Assembly (NCBI GenBank): GCA_029207755.1
Contig: JARCOQ010000067.1
Location: 496,001 to 560,000 of the forward strand
Direction: 5' to 3'
Length of the DNA stretch: 64,000 nucleotides
DNA from: Chamaea fasciata
Lineage: Eukaryota; Chordata; Aves; Passeriformes; Sylviidae
Shown: positions 36,201-50,400 of the stretch, one piece after another
How positions within the stretch are numbered: the stretch's first letter is position 1
Layout: each line of letters starts with the position of its first letter
Program-made: the position numbers and the translations under genes
The notes under the pieces: generated by a model
Seen by the model: the letters and a program-made list of their open reading frames with translations, nothing else
What the model was told of the DNA's origin: nothing
Databases searched by the model: none

Positions 36201-37351
36201 GGACACCCTGTGCACCCCCAGGGACACCCAGGGCACACCCAGGGACACCTAGGGGAAAGCCAGGACACCCCAGGGACAGCCAGGGCACCCCCAGGGCCAC
36301 CCTGGGCACCCCCAGGGACACCTGGCGGACCTCAAGGGCACCCTCAGGGACACCTAGGCGACAGGCAGGGAAACCCCAGGGACACCGAGGGGACAGGCAG
36401 GGCACCCCCAGGGACACCGAGGGGACAGCCAGGGTACCCCCAGGGACACCTAGGGGACAGCCAGGGCACCCCCAGCGACACCCAGGGCACCCCCAGGGAC
36501 ACCGAGGGGACCGCCAGGGTACCCCAGGGACACCCAGGGCACCCCCAGGGACACCAAGGGGACCTCCAGGGCACCCCCAGGGACACGTAGGGGGCAGCCA
36601 GGGCACCCGCAGGGACACCTAGGGGACAGCCAGGGCACCCCAGGGACACACAGGGGACCCCCAGGGACACCTAGGGGACCTCCAGGTCACCCCCAGGGAC
36701 ACCTAGGGGACACCCAGGGCACCCCCAGGGACACGTAGGGGACAACCAGGGCACCATAGGGACAGCCAGGGCTCCCGCAGGGACACCTAGGGGACAGCAA
36801 GGGCACCCCCAGGGTCACCTGGCTGACAGCAAGGGCACCCCCAGGGACACCTAGGGGACAGCCAGGGCACTCCCAAGGACACCTAGGGGACAGCGAAGGC
36901 ACCCCAGGGACACCTAGGGGACAGCAAGGGCACCCCAGGGACACTTGGGGGACAGCCTGGGCACCCCCAGGGACACCCAGGGCACCCCCAGGGACACCGA
37001 GGGGACAGCCACGGCACCGCAGGGACACGTAGGGGACAGCCAGGGCACCCCAGGGACACCGAGGGGACAGCCAGGGCACCTCCAGGAACACCTAGGGGAA
37101 AGCCAGGGCCCCCCCAGGGACACCCAGGGCACCCCCAGGGACACGTAGGGGACAGCCAGGGCACCCCAGGGACAACCAGGGCACCCCCAGGGACACCTAG
37201 GGAACAGCCAGGACACCCCCAGGGACACCTACGGGACAGCCAGGGCACCCCCAGGGACACCCTGGGCACCCCCAGGGAAACCTAGGGGACAGCCTGGGCA
37301 CCCCAAAGGACAACCAGGGCACCCCCAGGGACACCGAGGGGACTGCCAGGG
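33248..37351. repeat. 4.1-kb subunit, copy 1 within unit 1
   Basis: Repeats directly as 37352-41453 (offset 4102-4104), and the same subunit is at 53669-57772. Each boundary falls in the same short sequence, GCATTCCCAGGGACACCTAG, at 33247, 37351, 41453, 53668 and 57772. It consists of 31/32-bp units with distinctive variants such as GACAGGTATGGCACCCTC and TGACAGACAGGG. Confidence 0.88.
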
Positions 37352-40300
37352 CATTCCCAGGGACACCTAGGGACAGCTAGGGCACCCCAGGGACAGCCAG
37401 GGCACCCGCAGGAACACCTCGGACACAGGCAGGGCACCCCCAGGGACACCTAGGGGAAAGCCAGGGCACCCCCAGGGACACGTAGGGGACAGCCAGGGCA
37501 CCCCAGGGACACCCAGGGCACCCCCAGGGACACATAGGGGACAGCCAGGGCACCCCCAGGGACAACCTGAGTACTCCCAGGGACACCTAGGGGACAGCCA
37601 GGGCACCCCAGGGACAGCCAGGGCGCCCCCAGGGACACCAAGGGGACAGCCAGGGCACCCCCAGGGACACCCTGGGTACTCCCAGGGACACCTAAGGGAC
37701 AGCCAGGGCACCCGAGGGACACCAAGGGCACCCCCAGGGAAACCTAGGGGACAGTCAAGGAACACCAGGGACCCCCTGGGCACCCCCAGGGACACCAAGG
37801 GCACCCCCAGGGACACCTAGGGGACAGCCTGGGCACCCCCAGGGACAGCCAGGGCACCCCCAGGGACACCTAGGGGACAGCCAGGGCACTCCCAGGGACA
37901 CCCTGGGCACCCCCAGGGACACCGAGGGCACAGCCAGGGCACCCTAGGTACAGCCAGGGCATTCTCAGGGACACCGAAGGCACAGCAAGGGCACCCCCAG
38001 GGACACCGAGGGCACAGCCAGGGCACCCTACGGACAGCCAGGGCACCCCCAGGGACACCTAGGGGACAGGTATGGCACCCTCAGGGACACCGAATGCACA
38101 GCAAGGGCACCCCCAGGGACACCGAGGGCACAGCCAGGGCACCCTAGGGACAGCAAGGGCACCCCCAGGGACACCTAGGGGACAGGTATGGCACCCTCAT
38201 GAACACCGAGGGGACAGTCAGGGCACCCCAGGGACACCTAGGGGACAAGCAGGAAACCCCAAGGGACACCTAGAGAAAGCCAGGGCAGCCCAGGGACACC
38301 CAGGGCACCCTCGGGGACACGTAGGAGACAGCCAGGGCACCCCCAGGGACAGCAAGGGACAGCCAGGGCAGCCCAGGGACACCGAGGGGACAGGCAGGGC
38401 ACCCCCAGGGACACCTAGGGGACAGCCAGGGCACCCCCAAGGACACCTACGGGACAGCCAGGGCACTCTAGGGACAGCCAGGGCACCCCCAGGGACACCT
38501 AGGGGACAAGCAGGGCACCCCCAGGGACACCTAGGGACAGCCAGGGCACCCCCAGGGACACCTAGGGGACAGCCAGAGCACCCCAAGGACGGCGAGGGCA
38601 CCGCAGGGACACCTTGGGGACAGCCAGGACACCCCAGGGAAACCCAGGGCACCCCCAGGGACACCTAGGGGCCCTCCAGGGCACCCCCAGGGACACCCTG
38701 GGTACTCCCAGGGACACCTAGGGGACAGCCATGGCACCCCAGGGACAGCCAGGGCACCCCCAGGGAAACTTAGGGGACAGGCAGGGCACTCCAGTGACAG
38801 ACAGGGCACCCCCAGGGACACCTAGGGAACAGCCAGGGCACTCCCAAGGACACCTGGGGGACAGCCAGGGCACCCCAAGGGACACCGAGGGACAGCCAAG
38901 GTACCCCAAGGAGACCCAGGGCACCCCCAGGGACACCTCGGGTACAGCCAGGGCACCCCCAGGGACACCGAGGGGACAGGGAGGGCACCCCCAGGGACAC
39001 ATAGGGGGCAGCCTAGGCACCGCAGGGACAGCCAGGGCACCCCCAGGGACACGTAGGGGACAGCCAGGGCACCCCAGGGATAGCAAGGGCACACCCAGGG
39101 ATACATAGGGGAAGCCAGGGCACCCCCAGGGACACCTAGAGGACAGCCAAGGCAACCCCAGAGACACCAAAGGAACAGCCAGGGCGCCCCCAGGGCACCC
39201 CAGGGACACCCAAGGCACCCCCAGGGACATTTAGGGGACAGCCAGGGCGCCCCCAGAGACACCTAGGGGACAGCCAGGGCACCCCAGGGACAGCCAGGGC
39301 GCCCCCAGGGACACCAAGGGGACAGCAAGGGCACCCCCAGGGACACCTAGGGGAGAGCCAGGGCACTCCAGTGGAAGCCAGGGCACCCCCAGGGACACCT
39401 AGGGGACAGCCAGGTCACCCCAGGGACACATAGGGGACAGCCAGGGCATTCCAGAGACAGCCAGGGCGCCCCCTGGGCACCCCAGGGACACCCAGGGCAC
39501 CCTCAGGGACACGTAGGGGACAGCCAGGGCACCCCCAGGGACACCTAGGGGACAAGAAGGGCACCCCCAGGGACACCTAGGGACAGCTAGGGCACCCCCA
39601 GGGACAGCCAGGGCACCCGCAGGAACACCTCGGACACAGGCAGGGCACCCCCAGGGACACCTAGGGGACAGCCAGGGCACCCCCAGGGACACCTAGGGGA
39701 CTGCCAGGGCACCCCAGGGTCAGCCAGGGCGCCCCCAGGGACACCTAGGCGACCTCCAGGTCACCCCCAGGGACACCTAGGGGACAGCCAGGGCACCCCC
39801 AGGGACACCGAGGGGACAGCCAGAGCACCCAAGGGACACCCAGGGCACCCCCAGTGACACCTAGGGGACAGCAAGGGCACCCCAGGGACGCCAAGGGGAC
39901 AGCCAGAGCACCCCCGGGACAGCCAGGGCTCCCCCAGGGACACCTAGGGGACAGCCAGGGCACCCCCAGGGTCACCTGGGGGACAGCCAGGGCACCACCA
40001 GGGACACTGAGGGGCCAGCCAGGGCCCCCAGGGACAGCCAGGGCGCCCCCAGGGACACCATGGGGACAGCCAGGGCCCCCCCAGGGACACCTAGGGGACT
40101 GCCAGGGCACCCCAGGGTCAGCCAGGGCACACCCAGGGAAACCTAGGGGACAGCCAGAGCACCCCCAGGGACACCCTGGGCACCCCCAGGGACACCTAGG
40201 GGACAGTCAGGGCCCCCCAGTGAAACCTAGGGGACAGCCAGGGCACCCCAGGGACACCCAGGGACCCCCAGGGATACGGACGGGACAGCCAGGGAACCCC

Positions 40301-41453
40301 AGGGACACCCTGTGCACCCCCAGGGACACCCAGGGCACACCCAGGGACACCTAGGGGAAAGCCAGGACACCCCAGGGACAGCCAGGGCACCCCCAGGGCC
40401 ACCCTGGGCACCCCCAGGGACACCTGGCGGACCTCAAGGGCACCCTCAGGGACACCTAGGCGACAGGCAGGGAAACCCCAGGGACACCGAGGGGACAGGC
40501 AGGGCACCCCCAGGGACACCGAGGGGACAGCCAGGGTACCCCCAGGGACACCTAGGGGACAGCCAGGGCACCCCCAGCGACACCCAGGGCACCCCCAGGG
40601 ACACCGAGGGGACCGCCAGGGTACCCCAGGGACACCCAGGGCACCCCCAGGGACACCAAGGGGACCTCCAGGGCACCCCCAGGGACACGTAGGGGGCAGC
40701 CAGGGCACCCGCAGGGACACCTAGGGGACAGCCAGGGCACCCCAGGGACACACAGGGGACCCCCAGGGACACCTAGGGGACCTCCAGGTCACCCCCAGGG
40801 ACACCTAGGGGACACCCAGGGCACCCCCAGGGACACGTAGGGGACAACCAGGGCACCATAGGGACAGCCAGGGCTCCCGCAGGGACACCTAGGGGACAGC
40901 AAGGGCACCCCCAGGGTCACCTGGCTGACAGCAAGGGCACCCCCAGGGACACCTAGGGGACAGCCAGGGCACTCCCAAGGACACCTAGGGGACAGCGAAG
41001 GCACCCCAGGGACACCTAGGGGACAGCAAGGGCACCCCAGGGACACTTGGGGGACAGCCTGGGCACCCCCAGGGACACCCAGGGCACCCCCAGGGACACC
41101 GAGGGGACAGCCACGGCACCGCAGGGACACGTAGGGGACAGCCAGGGCACCCCAGGGACACCGAGGGGACAGCCAGGGCACCTCCAGGAACACCTAGGGG
41201 AAAGCCAGGGCCCCCCCAGGGACACCCAGGGCACCCCCAGGGACACGTAGGGGACAGCCAGGGCACCCCAGGGACAACCAGGGCACCCCCAGGGACACCT
41301 AGGGAACAGCCAGGACACCCCCAGGGACACCTACGGGACAGCCAGGGCACCCCCAGGGACACCCTGGGCACCCCCAGGGAAACCTAGGGGACAGCCTGGG
41401 CACCCCAAAGGACAACCAGGGCACCCCCAGGGACACCGAGGGGACTGCCAGGG
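37352..41453. repeat. 4.1-kb subunit, copy 2 within unit 1
   Basis: Direct tandem repeat of 33248-37351 with only scattered single-base differences, for example one C fewer near 37.39 kb and a C6 run at 35.58 kb in the first copy where this one has C5. The matching place in unit 2 has only one subunit, so this copy is a recent gain here or a loss there. Confidence 0.88.
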
Positions 41454-44400
41454 CATTCCCAGGGACACCTAGGGGACAGCCAGGGCACCCCAGGGACACC
41501 TAGGGGACAGCCAGGGCACCCCCAGGGACAGCCAGGGCACCCCCAGGGAACCCCAGGGACACCCAGGGCACCCCCCGGGACATTTAGGGGACAGCCAGGG
41601 CACCCGCAGGGACAGCCAGGGCACCCCCAGGGACACCTAGGGGACAGCCATGGCACCCCAAGGGACAGCCAGAGCACCCCAAGGACAGCCAGGACACCCC
41701 CAGGGACACCTAGGGGACAGCCAGGGCACTCCAGGGACAGCCAGGGCACCCCCAAGGAAACCTAGGGGAGAGCCAGGGCACCCCCAGGGACACCTAGGGG
41801 ACAGCCAGGACACACCCGGGAAACCCAGGGCACCCCACGGACACCCTGGGCACTCCCAGGGACACCTTGGGGACAGCCAGGGCACTCCGGTGAGAGCCAG
41901 GGCACCCCCAGGGACACCTAGGGGACCTCCAGGGCACCCCAGGGACACCTAGTGGACAGCCAGGGCGTTCTCAGGGACAGCCAATGCAACCCCAGGGACA
42001 CCTAGGGGACCGCCAGGGCACCCCAGGGACCGCCAGGGCGCCCCCAGGGACACCTAGGGGACAGCCAGGGAACCCGCAGGGACACCTAGGGGACAGCCAG
42101 GGCACCCCAGGGACACCAGGGCACCCCCAGGGACACCTAGGGGACCTCCAGGTCACCCCCAGGGACACCTAGGGGACAGCCAGGGCACCCCCAGGGACAC
42201 CGAGGGGACAGCCAGGGCACCCAAGGGACACCCATGGCACCCCCAGGGACACCGAGGGGACAGCAAGGGCACCCCAGGGACGCCAAGGGGACAGCCAGAG
42301 CACCCCAGGGACAGCCAGGGCTCCCCCAGGGACACCTAGGGGACAGCCAGGGCACCCCCAGGGTCACCTGGGGGACAGCAAGGGCACCCCCAGGGACACC
42401 TAGGGGACAGCCAGGGCACCCCCAGGGACACTGAGGTGCCAGCCAGGGCCCCCAGGGACACCCAGGGCACCCCCAGGGACACCTAGGGGACAGCCAGGGC
42501 ACCCCCAGGGACATATAGGGGACAGACAGGGCACCCCAGGGACACCCAGGGCACCCCCAGGGACACCTAGGGGACAGCCAGGGCACCCCCAGGGACACCT
42601 AGGGGACAGCCAGGACACCCCCAGGGACATATAGGGGACTTCCAGTGACACGTACGGGACAGCCAGGGCACCCCCAGGGACAGCCTGGGCACCCCCAGGG
42701 ACAACCTTGGCCTCCGCAGGGACACCTAGGGGACAGCCAGAGTTCCCCAAGGACAGCAAGGCCACCCCCAGGGCCACCTAGGGGACAGCAAGGGCACCCC
42801 AGAGACACCTAGGGGACAGCCAGGGCACTCCGTGGGACACGCTGGGCACCCCCAGGGACTCCTAGGGGAAAGCCAGGACACCCCGAGAGACACCGAGGAC
42901 ACTGCCAGGGCACCCTAGGGACAGCCAGGGCACCCCCAGGGACACCTAGGGGACAGCCAGGGAACCCCCAGGGACACCTAGGAGACAGCCAGGGCACCCC
43001 TAGGGACACCTAGGGGGCACCAAGGCACCCCCAAGGACACCTACGGGACAGCCAGGGCACTCGAGGGACAGCCAGGGCACCCCCAGGGACACCTAGGGGA
43101 CAGTCAGGGCACCCCCAGGGACACCGAGGGGACAGCCAGGGCACCCCTAGGGACACCTAGGGGACAAGAAGGGCACCCCCAGGGACACCTAGGGACAGCT
43201 AGGGCACCCCCAGGGACAGCCAGGGCACCCGCAGGAACACCTCGGACACAGGCAGGGCACCCCCAGGGACACCTAGGGGACAGCCAGGGCACCCCCAGGG
43301 ACACCTAGGGGACAGCCAGGGCACCCCAGGGACACCCAGGGCACCCCAAGGGACACCTAGGGGACAGCCAGGGCACCCCCAGGGACACCCTGAGTACTCC
43401 CAGGGACACCTAGGGGACAGCCAGGGCACTCCAGGGACAGCCAGGGCGCCCCCAGGGACACCAAGGGGACAGCCAGGGCACCCCCAGGGACACCCTGGGT
43501 ACTCCCAGGGACACCTAGGGGACAGCCAGGGCACCCGAGGGACACCAAGGGCACCCCCAGGGAAACCTAGGGGACAGTCAAGGAACACCAGGGACACCCT
43601 GGGCACCCCCAGGGACACCTAGGGGACCTCCAGGGCACCCCCACGGACACCCAGGGCACCCCCAGGGACACCTAGGGGACAGCCTGGGCACCCCCAGGGA
43701 CAGCCAGGGCACCCCCAGGGACACCTAGGGGACAGCCAGGGCACTCCCAGGGACACCCTGGGCACCCCCAGGGACACCGAGGGCACAGCCAGGGCTCCCT
43801 AGGTACAGCCAGGGCATTCTCATGGACACCGAAGGCACAGCAAGGGCACCCACAGGGACACCGAGGGCACAGCCAGGGCACCCTAGGGACAGTCAGGGCA
43901 CCCCCAGGGACACCTAGGGGACAGGTATGGAACCCTCAGGAACACCGAATGCACAGCAAGGGCACCCCCAGGGACACCGAGGGCACAGCCAGGGCACCCT
44001 AGGGACAGCCAGGGCACCCCCAGGGACACCTAGAGGACAGGCAGGACACACCCAGGGCACCCCAGGGACACCCAGTGCACCCCCAGGGACACCTAGGGGA
44101 CAGCCAGGGCACCCCAGGGACACCAAGGGGACAGCCAGGGCACCCCCAGGGACACCTAGAGGACAGCAAGGCACCCCCAGGGACACCTAGGGGACAGCCA
44201 GGGCACTCCAGGGACAGCCAGGACACCCCCAGGGACACCTAGGGGACAGCCAGGGCACCCCAGGGACACCCAGGGTACCCCCAGGGATACCTAGGGGACA
44301 GGCAGGGCACTCCCAGGGACACTCTGGGCACCCACAGGGACACCTTGGGGACAGCCAGGGCACCCCAGGGACACCCAGGGCACCCCCAGGGACACCTAGG

Positions 44401-47400
44401 GGACAGCCAGGGCACCCTAGGGACAGCCAGGGCACCCCCAGGGACACCTAGGGCACCCCCAGGGACACCTAGGGGACAGGCAGTGCACCCCCAGGGACAC
44501 CTAGGGGACAGCCAGGGCACCCCCAGGGACATTTAGGGGACAGCAAGGGCACTCCAGGGTCACCCAGGGCACCCCCAGGGACACCTAGGGGACAGCCAGG
44601 GCACCCCCAGGGACACCCAGGGCACCTCCAGGGACACCTAGGGGACAGCCAGGGCACCCCAGGGACACCCAGGGCACCCCCAGGGCCGCCTAGGGGACAG
44701 CCAGGGAACCCCAGGGACAGCGACGGCACCCCAGGGACACCTAGAGAACCTCCAGGGAACCCCCAGGGACACGTACGGGACAGCCAGGGAGCCCCAGTGA
44801 CACCCTGTGCACCCCCAGGGACACCCAGGGCACCCCCAGGGACACCTAGGGGACAGCCAGGGCAGCCCAGGGACACCCAGGGCACCCCCAGGAACACCTA
44901 GGGGACAGCCAGGGCACCCCCAGGGACAGCCCGGGCACACCCAGGGACACATAGGGGACAGCCAGAGCACCCCAAGGACAGCGAGGGCACCCCCAGGGAC
45001 ACCTAGGGGCCCTCCAGGGCACCCCCACGGACACTCAGGGCACCCCCAGGGACACCTAGTGGACAGCCAGGGCACCCCAGTGACACCTAGGGCACAGCCA
45101 GGGCACCCTAGGGACAGCCAGGGCACCCCCAGGGACAGCCAGGGCACCCCCAGGGAAACCTAGGGGATAGGCAGGGCACCCCCAGGGACACCTAGGGGAC
45201 AGCCAGGGCACCCCCAGGGACACCAAGGGGACAGCCAGGGTACCCCCAGGGACAGCCAGGGCACCCCCAGGGACACTGACGAGACAGCCAGGGCAACCCA
45301 GGGACACCTAGGGCACAGCCAGGGCACCCTAGCGACAGCCAGGGCACCCGCAGGGACACCAAGGGGACAGGCAGGGCACCCCTAGGGACCCCAAGAGGAC
45401 AGCCAGAGCACTCGAAGGACAGCCAGGGCACCCCCAGGGCCACCTAGGGGACAGCCAGGGCACCCCAGGGACAGCGAGGGTACCCCCAGGGACACCTAGG
45501 CGACCTCCACAGCACCCCCAGGGACACCCTGGGCACCCCCAGGGACACCTAGGGGACAGTCAGGGCCCCCCAGTGAAACCTAGGGGACAGCCAGGGCACC
45601 CCAGGGACACCCAGGGCACCCCCAGGGATACGGACGGGACAGCCAGGGAACCCCAGGGACACACTGTGCACCCCCAGGGACACCCAGGGCACACCCAGGG
45701 ACACCTAGGGGACAGCCAGGGCACCCCAGAGACACCCATGGCACCCCCAGGGACACCTAGGGGACCTCCAGGGCGCCCCCAAGGACACATAGGGGACAGA
45801 TAGGGCACCCCCAGGGACACCTAGGGGACAGCCAGGACACCCCAGGGACAGCCAGGGCACCCCCAGGGCCACCCTGGGCACCCCTAGGGACACCTAGCAG
45901 ACCTCCAGGGCACCCCCAGGGACACCTAGGGTACAGCCTGGGCCCCCCCAGGGACACTCAGGGCACCCCAGGGACACCCATGGCACCCCCAGGGACACCT
46001 AGGGGACAGCCAGGGCACCCCCAGCGACACCCAGGGCACCCCCAGGGACACCGAGGGGACCGCCAGGGCACCCCAGGGACACCCAGGGCACCCCCAGGGA
46101 CACCAAGGGGACCTCCAGGGCACCCCCAGGGACACCTAGGGGACAGCCAGGGCACCCCCAGGGACTCCGAGGGGACAGCCAGGGCACCCCAGGGACACCC
46201 AGGGCACCCCCAGGGACACCTAGGGGACCTCCAGGTCACCCCCAGGGACACCTAGGGGACAGCCAGGGTACCCCCAGGGACACCGAGGGGACAGCCAGGG
46301 CACCCAAGGGACGCCCAGGGCACCCCCAGGGACACGTAGCGGACAGCCAGGGCACCCTAGGGACAGCCAGGGCTCCCCCAGGGACACCTAGGGGACAGCC
46401 AGGGCACCCCCAGGGTCACCTGGGGGACAGCAAGGGCACCCCCAGGGACACCTAGGGGACAGCCAGGGCACTCCCAAGGACACCTAGGGGACAGCGAAGG
46501 CACCCCAGGGACACCTAGGGGACAGCAAGGGCACCCCAGGGACACCTGGGGGACAGCCTGGGCACCCCCAGGGACACCCTGGCCACCCCCAGGGACACCT
46601 AGGGGACAGCCTGGGCACCCCAAGGGACAACCAGGGCACCCCCAGGGACACCGAGGGGACTGCCAGGGCATTCCCAGGGACACCTAGGGGACAGCCAGGG
46701 CACCCCAGGGACACCTAGGGGACAGCCAGGGCACCCCCAGGGACAGCCAGGGCACCCCCAGGGACAGCCAGGGACAGCCAGGGCACCCCCAGGGACACAT
46801 AGGGGACAGACAGGGCACCCCAGGGACACCCAGGGCACCCCCAGGGACACCTAGGGGACAGCCAGGGCACCCCCAGGGACAGCCAGGGAACCCCCAGGGA
46901 CACGTACGGGACAGCCAGGGCACCCCCAGGGACAGCCTGGGCACCCCCAGGGACAACCTGGGCACCCCGAGGGACACCTAGGGGACAGGCAGGGCACCCC
47001 CACGGACACCTAGGGGACAGCCATGGCACCCCAAGGGACAGCCAGAGCACCCCAAGGACAGCCAGGGCACCCCCAGGGACACCTAGGGGACAGCCAGGGC
47101 ACTCCAGGGACAGCCAAGGCACCCCCAGGGACACCTAGGGGAGAGCCAGGGCACCCCCAGGGACAGCCAGGGCACCCCCAGGGACACCTAGGGGACAGCC
47201 AGGGCACTCCAGGGACAGCCAAGGCACGCCCAGGGACACCTAGGGGAGAGCCAGGGCACCTCCAGGGACACCTAGGGGATAGCCAGGACACACCCGGGAA
47301 ACCCAGGGCACCCCACGGACACCCTGGGCACTCCCAGGGACACCTTGGGGACAGCCAGGGCACTCCGGTGAGAGCCAGGGCACCCCAGGGACACCTAGGG

Positions 47401-50400
47401 GACAGCCAGGGCACCCCCAGGAACACCTAGGAGACAGTCAGGGCACCCCCAGGGACACCTAGGGGACAGTCAGGGCACCCCCAGGGATACCGAGGAGACA
47501 GCCAGGGCACCCCCAGGGACACCTAGGGGACAGGCAGGGCACCCCCAGGAACACCTCGGGGGCAGCCAAGGAAACCCCAGGGACACCTAGGGGACAGCCA
47601 GGGCACGCCCAGGGACAGCCAGGGCACCCCCAGGGACAACGAGGGCACAGCCAGGGCACCCTAGGAACAGGCAGGGCACCCCCAGGGACACCTAGGGGAC
47701 AAGCAGGGCACCCCCAGGGACACCTAGGGACAGCCAGGGCACCCCCAGGGACACCTAAAGGACAGCCAAGGCAACCCCAGGGACACCAAAGGGACAGCCA
47801 GGGCACTCCCAAGGACACCAAGAGGACAGCCAGGGCACCCCCAGGGACACCTAGGGGAGAGCCAGGGCACTCCAGTGGAAGCCAGGGCACCCCCAGGGAC
47901 ACCTAGGGGACAGCCAGAGCACCCCCAGGGACACCTAGGGGACAGCCAGGGCACCCCAGGGACACATAGGGGACAGCCAGGGCATTCCAGGGACAGCCAG
48001 GGCGCACCCTGGGCACCCCAGGGACACCCAGGGCACCCTCAGGGACACGTAGGGGACAGCAGGGGCAACCCAGGGACACCTGGGGCACAGCCAGGGAACC
48101 CCCAGGGACACCAAGGGACAGCCTGGGCAGCCCACGGACACCTAGGGGACAGGCAGGGCACCCCCAGGGACACCTAAGGGACAGCCAGGGCAACCCCAGG
48201 GACACCGAGGGACAGCCAGGGCAGCCCAGGGACACCGAGGGGACAGGCAGGGCACCCCCAGGGACACCTAGGGGACAGCCAGGGCACCCCCAAGGACACC
48301 TACGGGACAGCCAGGGCACTCTAGGAACAGCCAGGGCACCCCCAGGGACACCTAGGGGACAAGCAGGGCACCCCCAGGGACACCTAGGGACAGCCAGGGC
48401 ACCCCCAGGGAAAGCCAGGGCACCCCAGGGACATCCCGGGCACACCCAGGGAAACCTAGGGGACAGCCAGAGCACCCCAAGGACAGCGAGAGCACCGCAG
48501 GGACACCTTGGGGACAGCCAGGACACCCCAGGGAAACCCAGGGAACCCCCAGGGACACCTAGGGGCCCTCCAGGGCACCCCCAGGGACACCCTGGGTACT
48601 CCTAGGGACACCTAGGGGACAGCCAGGGCACCCCAGGGACAGCCAGGGCGCCCCCAGGGACACCAAGGGGACAGCCAGGGCACCCCAGGGTCAGCCAGGG
48701 AACCCCCAGGGACACCTAGGGGACAGCCAGGGCACTCCCAGGGACACCCTGGGCATCCCCAGGGACACCGAGGGCACAGCCAGGGCACCCTAGGGACAGC
48801 CAGGGCACCCCCAGGGACACCTAGGGGACAGGGATGGCACCCCCATGAACACCGAGTGGACAGTCAGGGCACCCCAGGGACACCTAGGGGACAAGCAGGA
48901 AACCCCAAGGGACACCTAGAGAAAGCCAGGGCAGCCCACGGACACCCAGGGCACCCTCTGGGACACGTAGGAGACAGCCAGGGCACCCCCAGGGACACCT
49001 AGGGGACAGGCAGGGCACCCCCAGGGACACCAAGGGACAGCCAGGGCAGCCCAGGGACACCTAGGGGACAGGCAGGGCACCCCCAGGGACACCTAAGGGA
49101 CAGCCAGGGCAACCCCAGGGACACCAAGGGACAGCCAGGGCAGCCCAGGGACACCGAGGGGACAGGCAGGGCACACCCAGGGACACCTAGGGGACAGCCA
49201 GGGCACCCCCAAGGACACCTACGGGACAGCCAGGGCACTCTAGGGACAGCCAGGGCACCCCCAGGGACACCTAGGGGACAAGCAGGGCACCCCCAGGGAC
49301 ACCTAGGGACAGCCAGGGCACCCCCAGGGACAGCCAGGGCACCCCCAGGGACACCTAGGGGACAGCCAGAGCACCCCAAGGACGGCGAGGGCACCGCAGG
49401 GACACCTTGGGGACAGCCAGGGCACCCAAGGGACGCCCAGGGCACCCCCAGGGACACGTAGCGGACAGCCAGGGCACCCTAGGGACAGCCAGGGCTCCCC
49501 CAGGGACACCTAGGGGACAGCCAGGGCACCCCCAGGGTCACCTGGGGGACAGCAAGGGCACCCCCAGGGACACCTAGGGGACAGCCAGGGCACTCCCAAG
49601 GACACCTAGGGGACAGCGAAGGCACCCCAGGGACACCTAGGGGACAGCAAGGGCACCCCAGGGACACCTGGGGGACAGCCTGGGCACCCCCAGGGACACC
49701 CTGGCCACCCCCAGGGACACCTAGGGGACAGCCTGGGCACCCCAAGGGACAACCAGGGCACCCCCAGGGACACCGAGGGGACTGCCAGGGCATTCCCAGG
49801 GACACCTAGGGGACAGCCAGGGCACCCATAGGGACACGTAGGGGACAGCCAGGGCACCCCAGGGACAGCCAGGGCACCCCCAGGGACACCTAGGGAACAG
49901 CCAGGACACCCCCAGGGACACCTAGGGGACAGCCAGGGCACCCCCAGGGACACCCTGGCCACCCCCAGGGACACCTAGGGGACAGCCTGGGCACCCCAAG
50001 GGACAACCAGGGCACCCCCAGGGACACCGAGGGGACTGCCAGGGCATTCCCAGGGACACCTAGGGGACAGCCAGGGCACCCCAGGGACACCTAGGGGACA
50101 GCCAGGGCACCCCCAGGGACAGCCAGGGCACCCCCAGGGACAGCCAGGGACAGCCAGGGCACCCCCAGGGACACATAGGGGACAGACAGGGCACCCCAGG
50201 GACACCCAGGGCACCCCCAGGGACACCTAGGGGACAGCCAGGGCACCCCCAGGGACAGCCAGGGAACCCCCAGGGACACGTACGGGACAGCCAGGGCACC
50301 CCCAGGGACAGCCTGGGCACCCCCAGGGACAACCTGGGCACCCCGAGGGACACCTAGGGGACAGGCAGGAAACCCCAAGGGACACCTAGAGAAAGCCAGG

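Larger units (their letters stand above)
24550..44922. repeat. Higher-order tandem unit 1 (about 20.4 kb)
   Basis: Repeated at 44923-61250. The offset is 20373 at the start, 20368 around 30-31.5 kb, 20421 from 32 to 37.3 kb, and 16319 from 37.4 kb to the end, because the second copy lacks one 4.1-kb subunit. The unit starts at a distinctive AGCCCGGGCACACCC variant and ends where the next copy begins with the same variant. Apart from base-run indels at 24.5-29.9 kb the copies appear more than 99% alike by eye. It contains array only: no island, no gene. Confidence 0.88.
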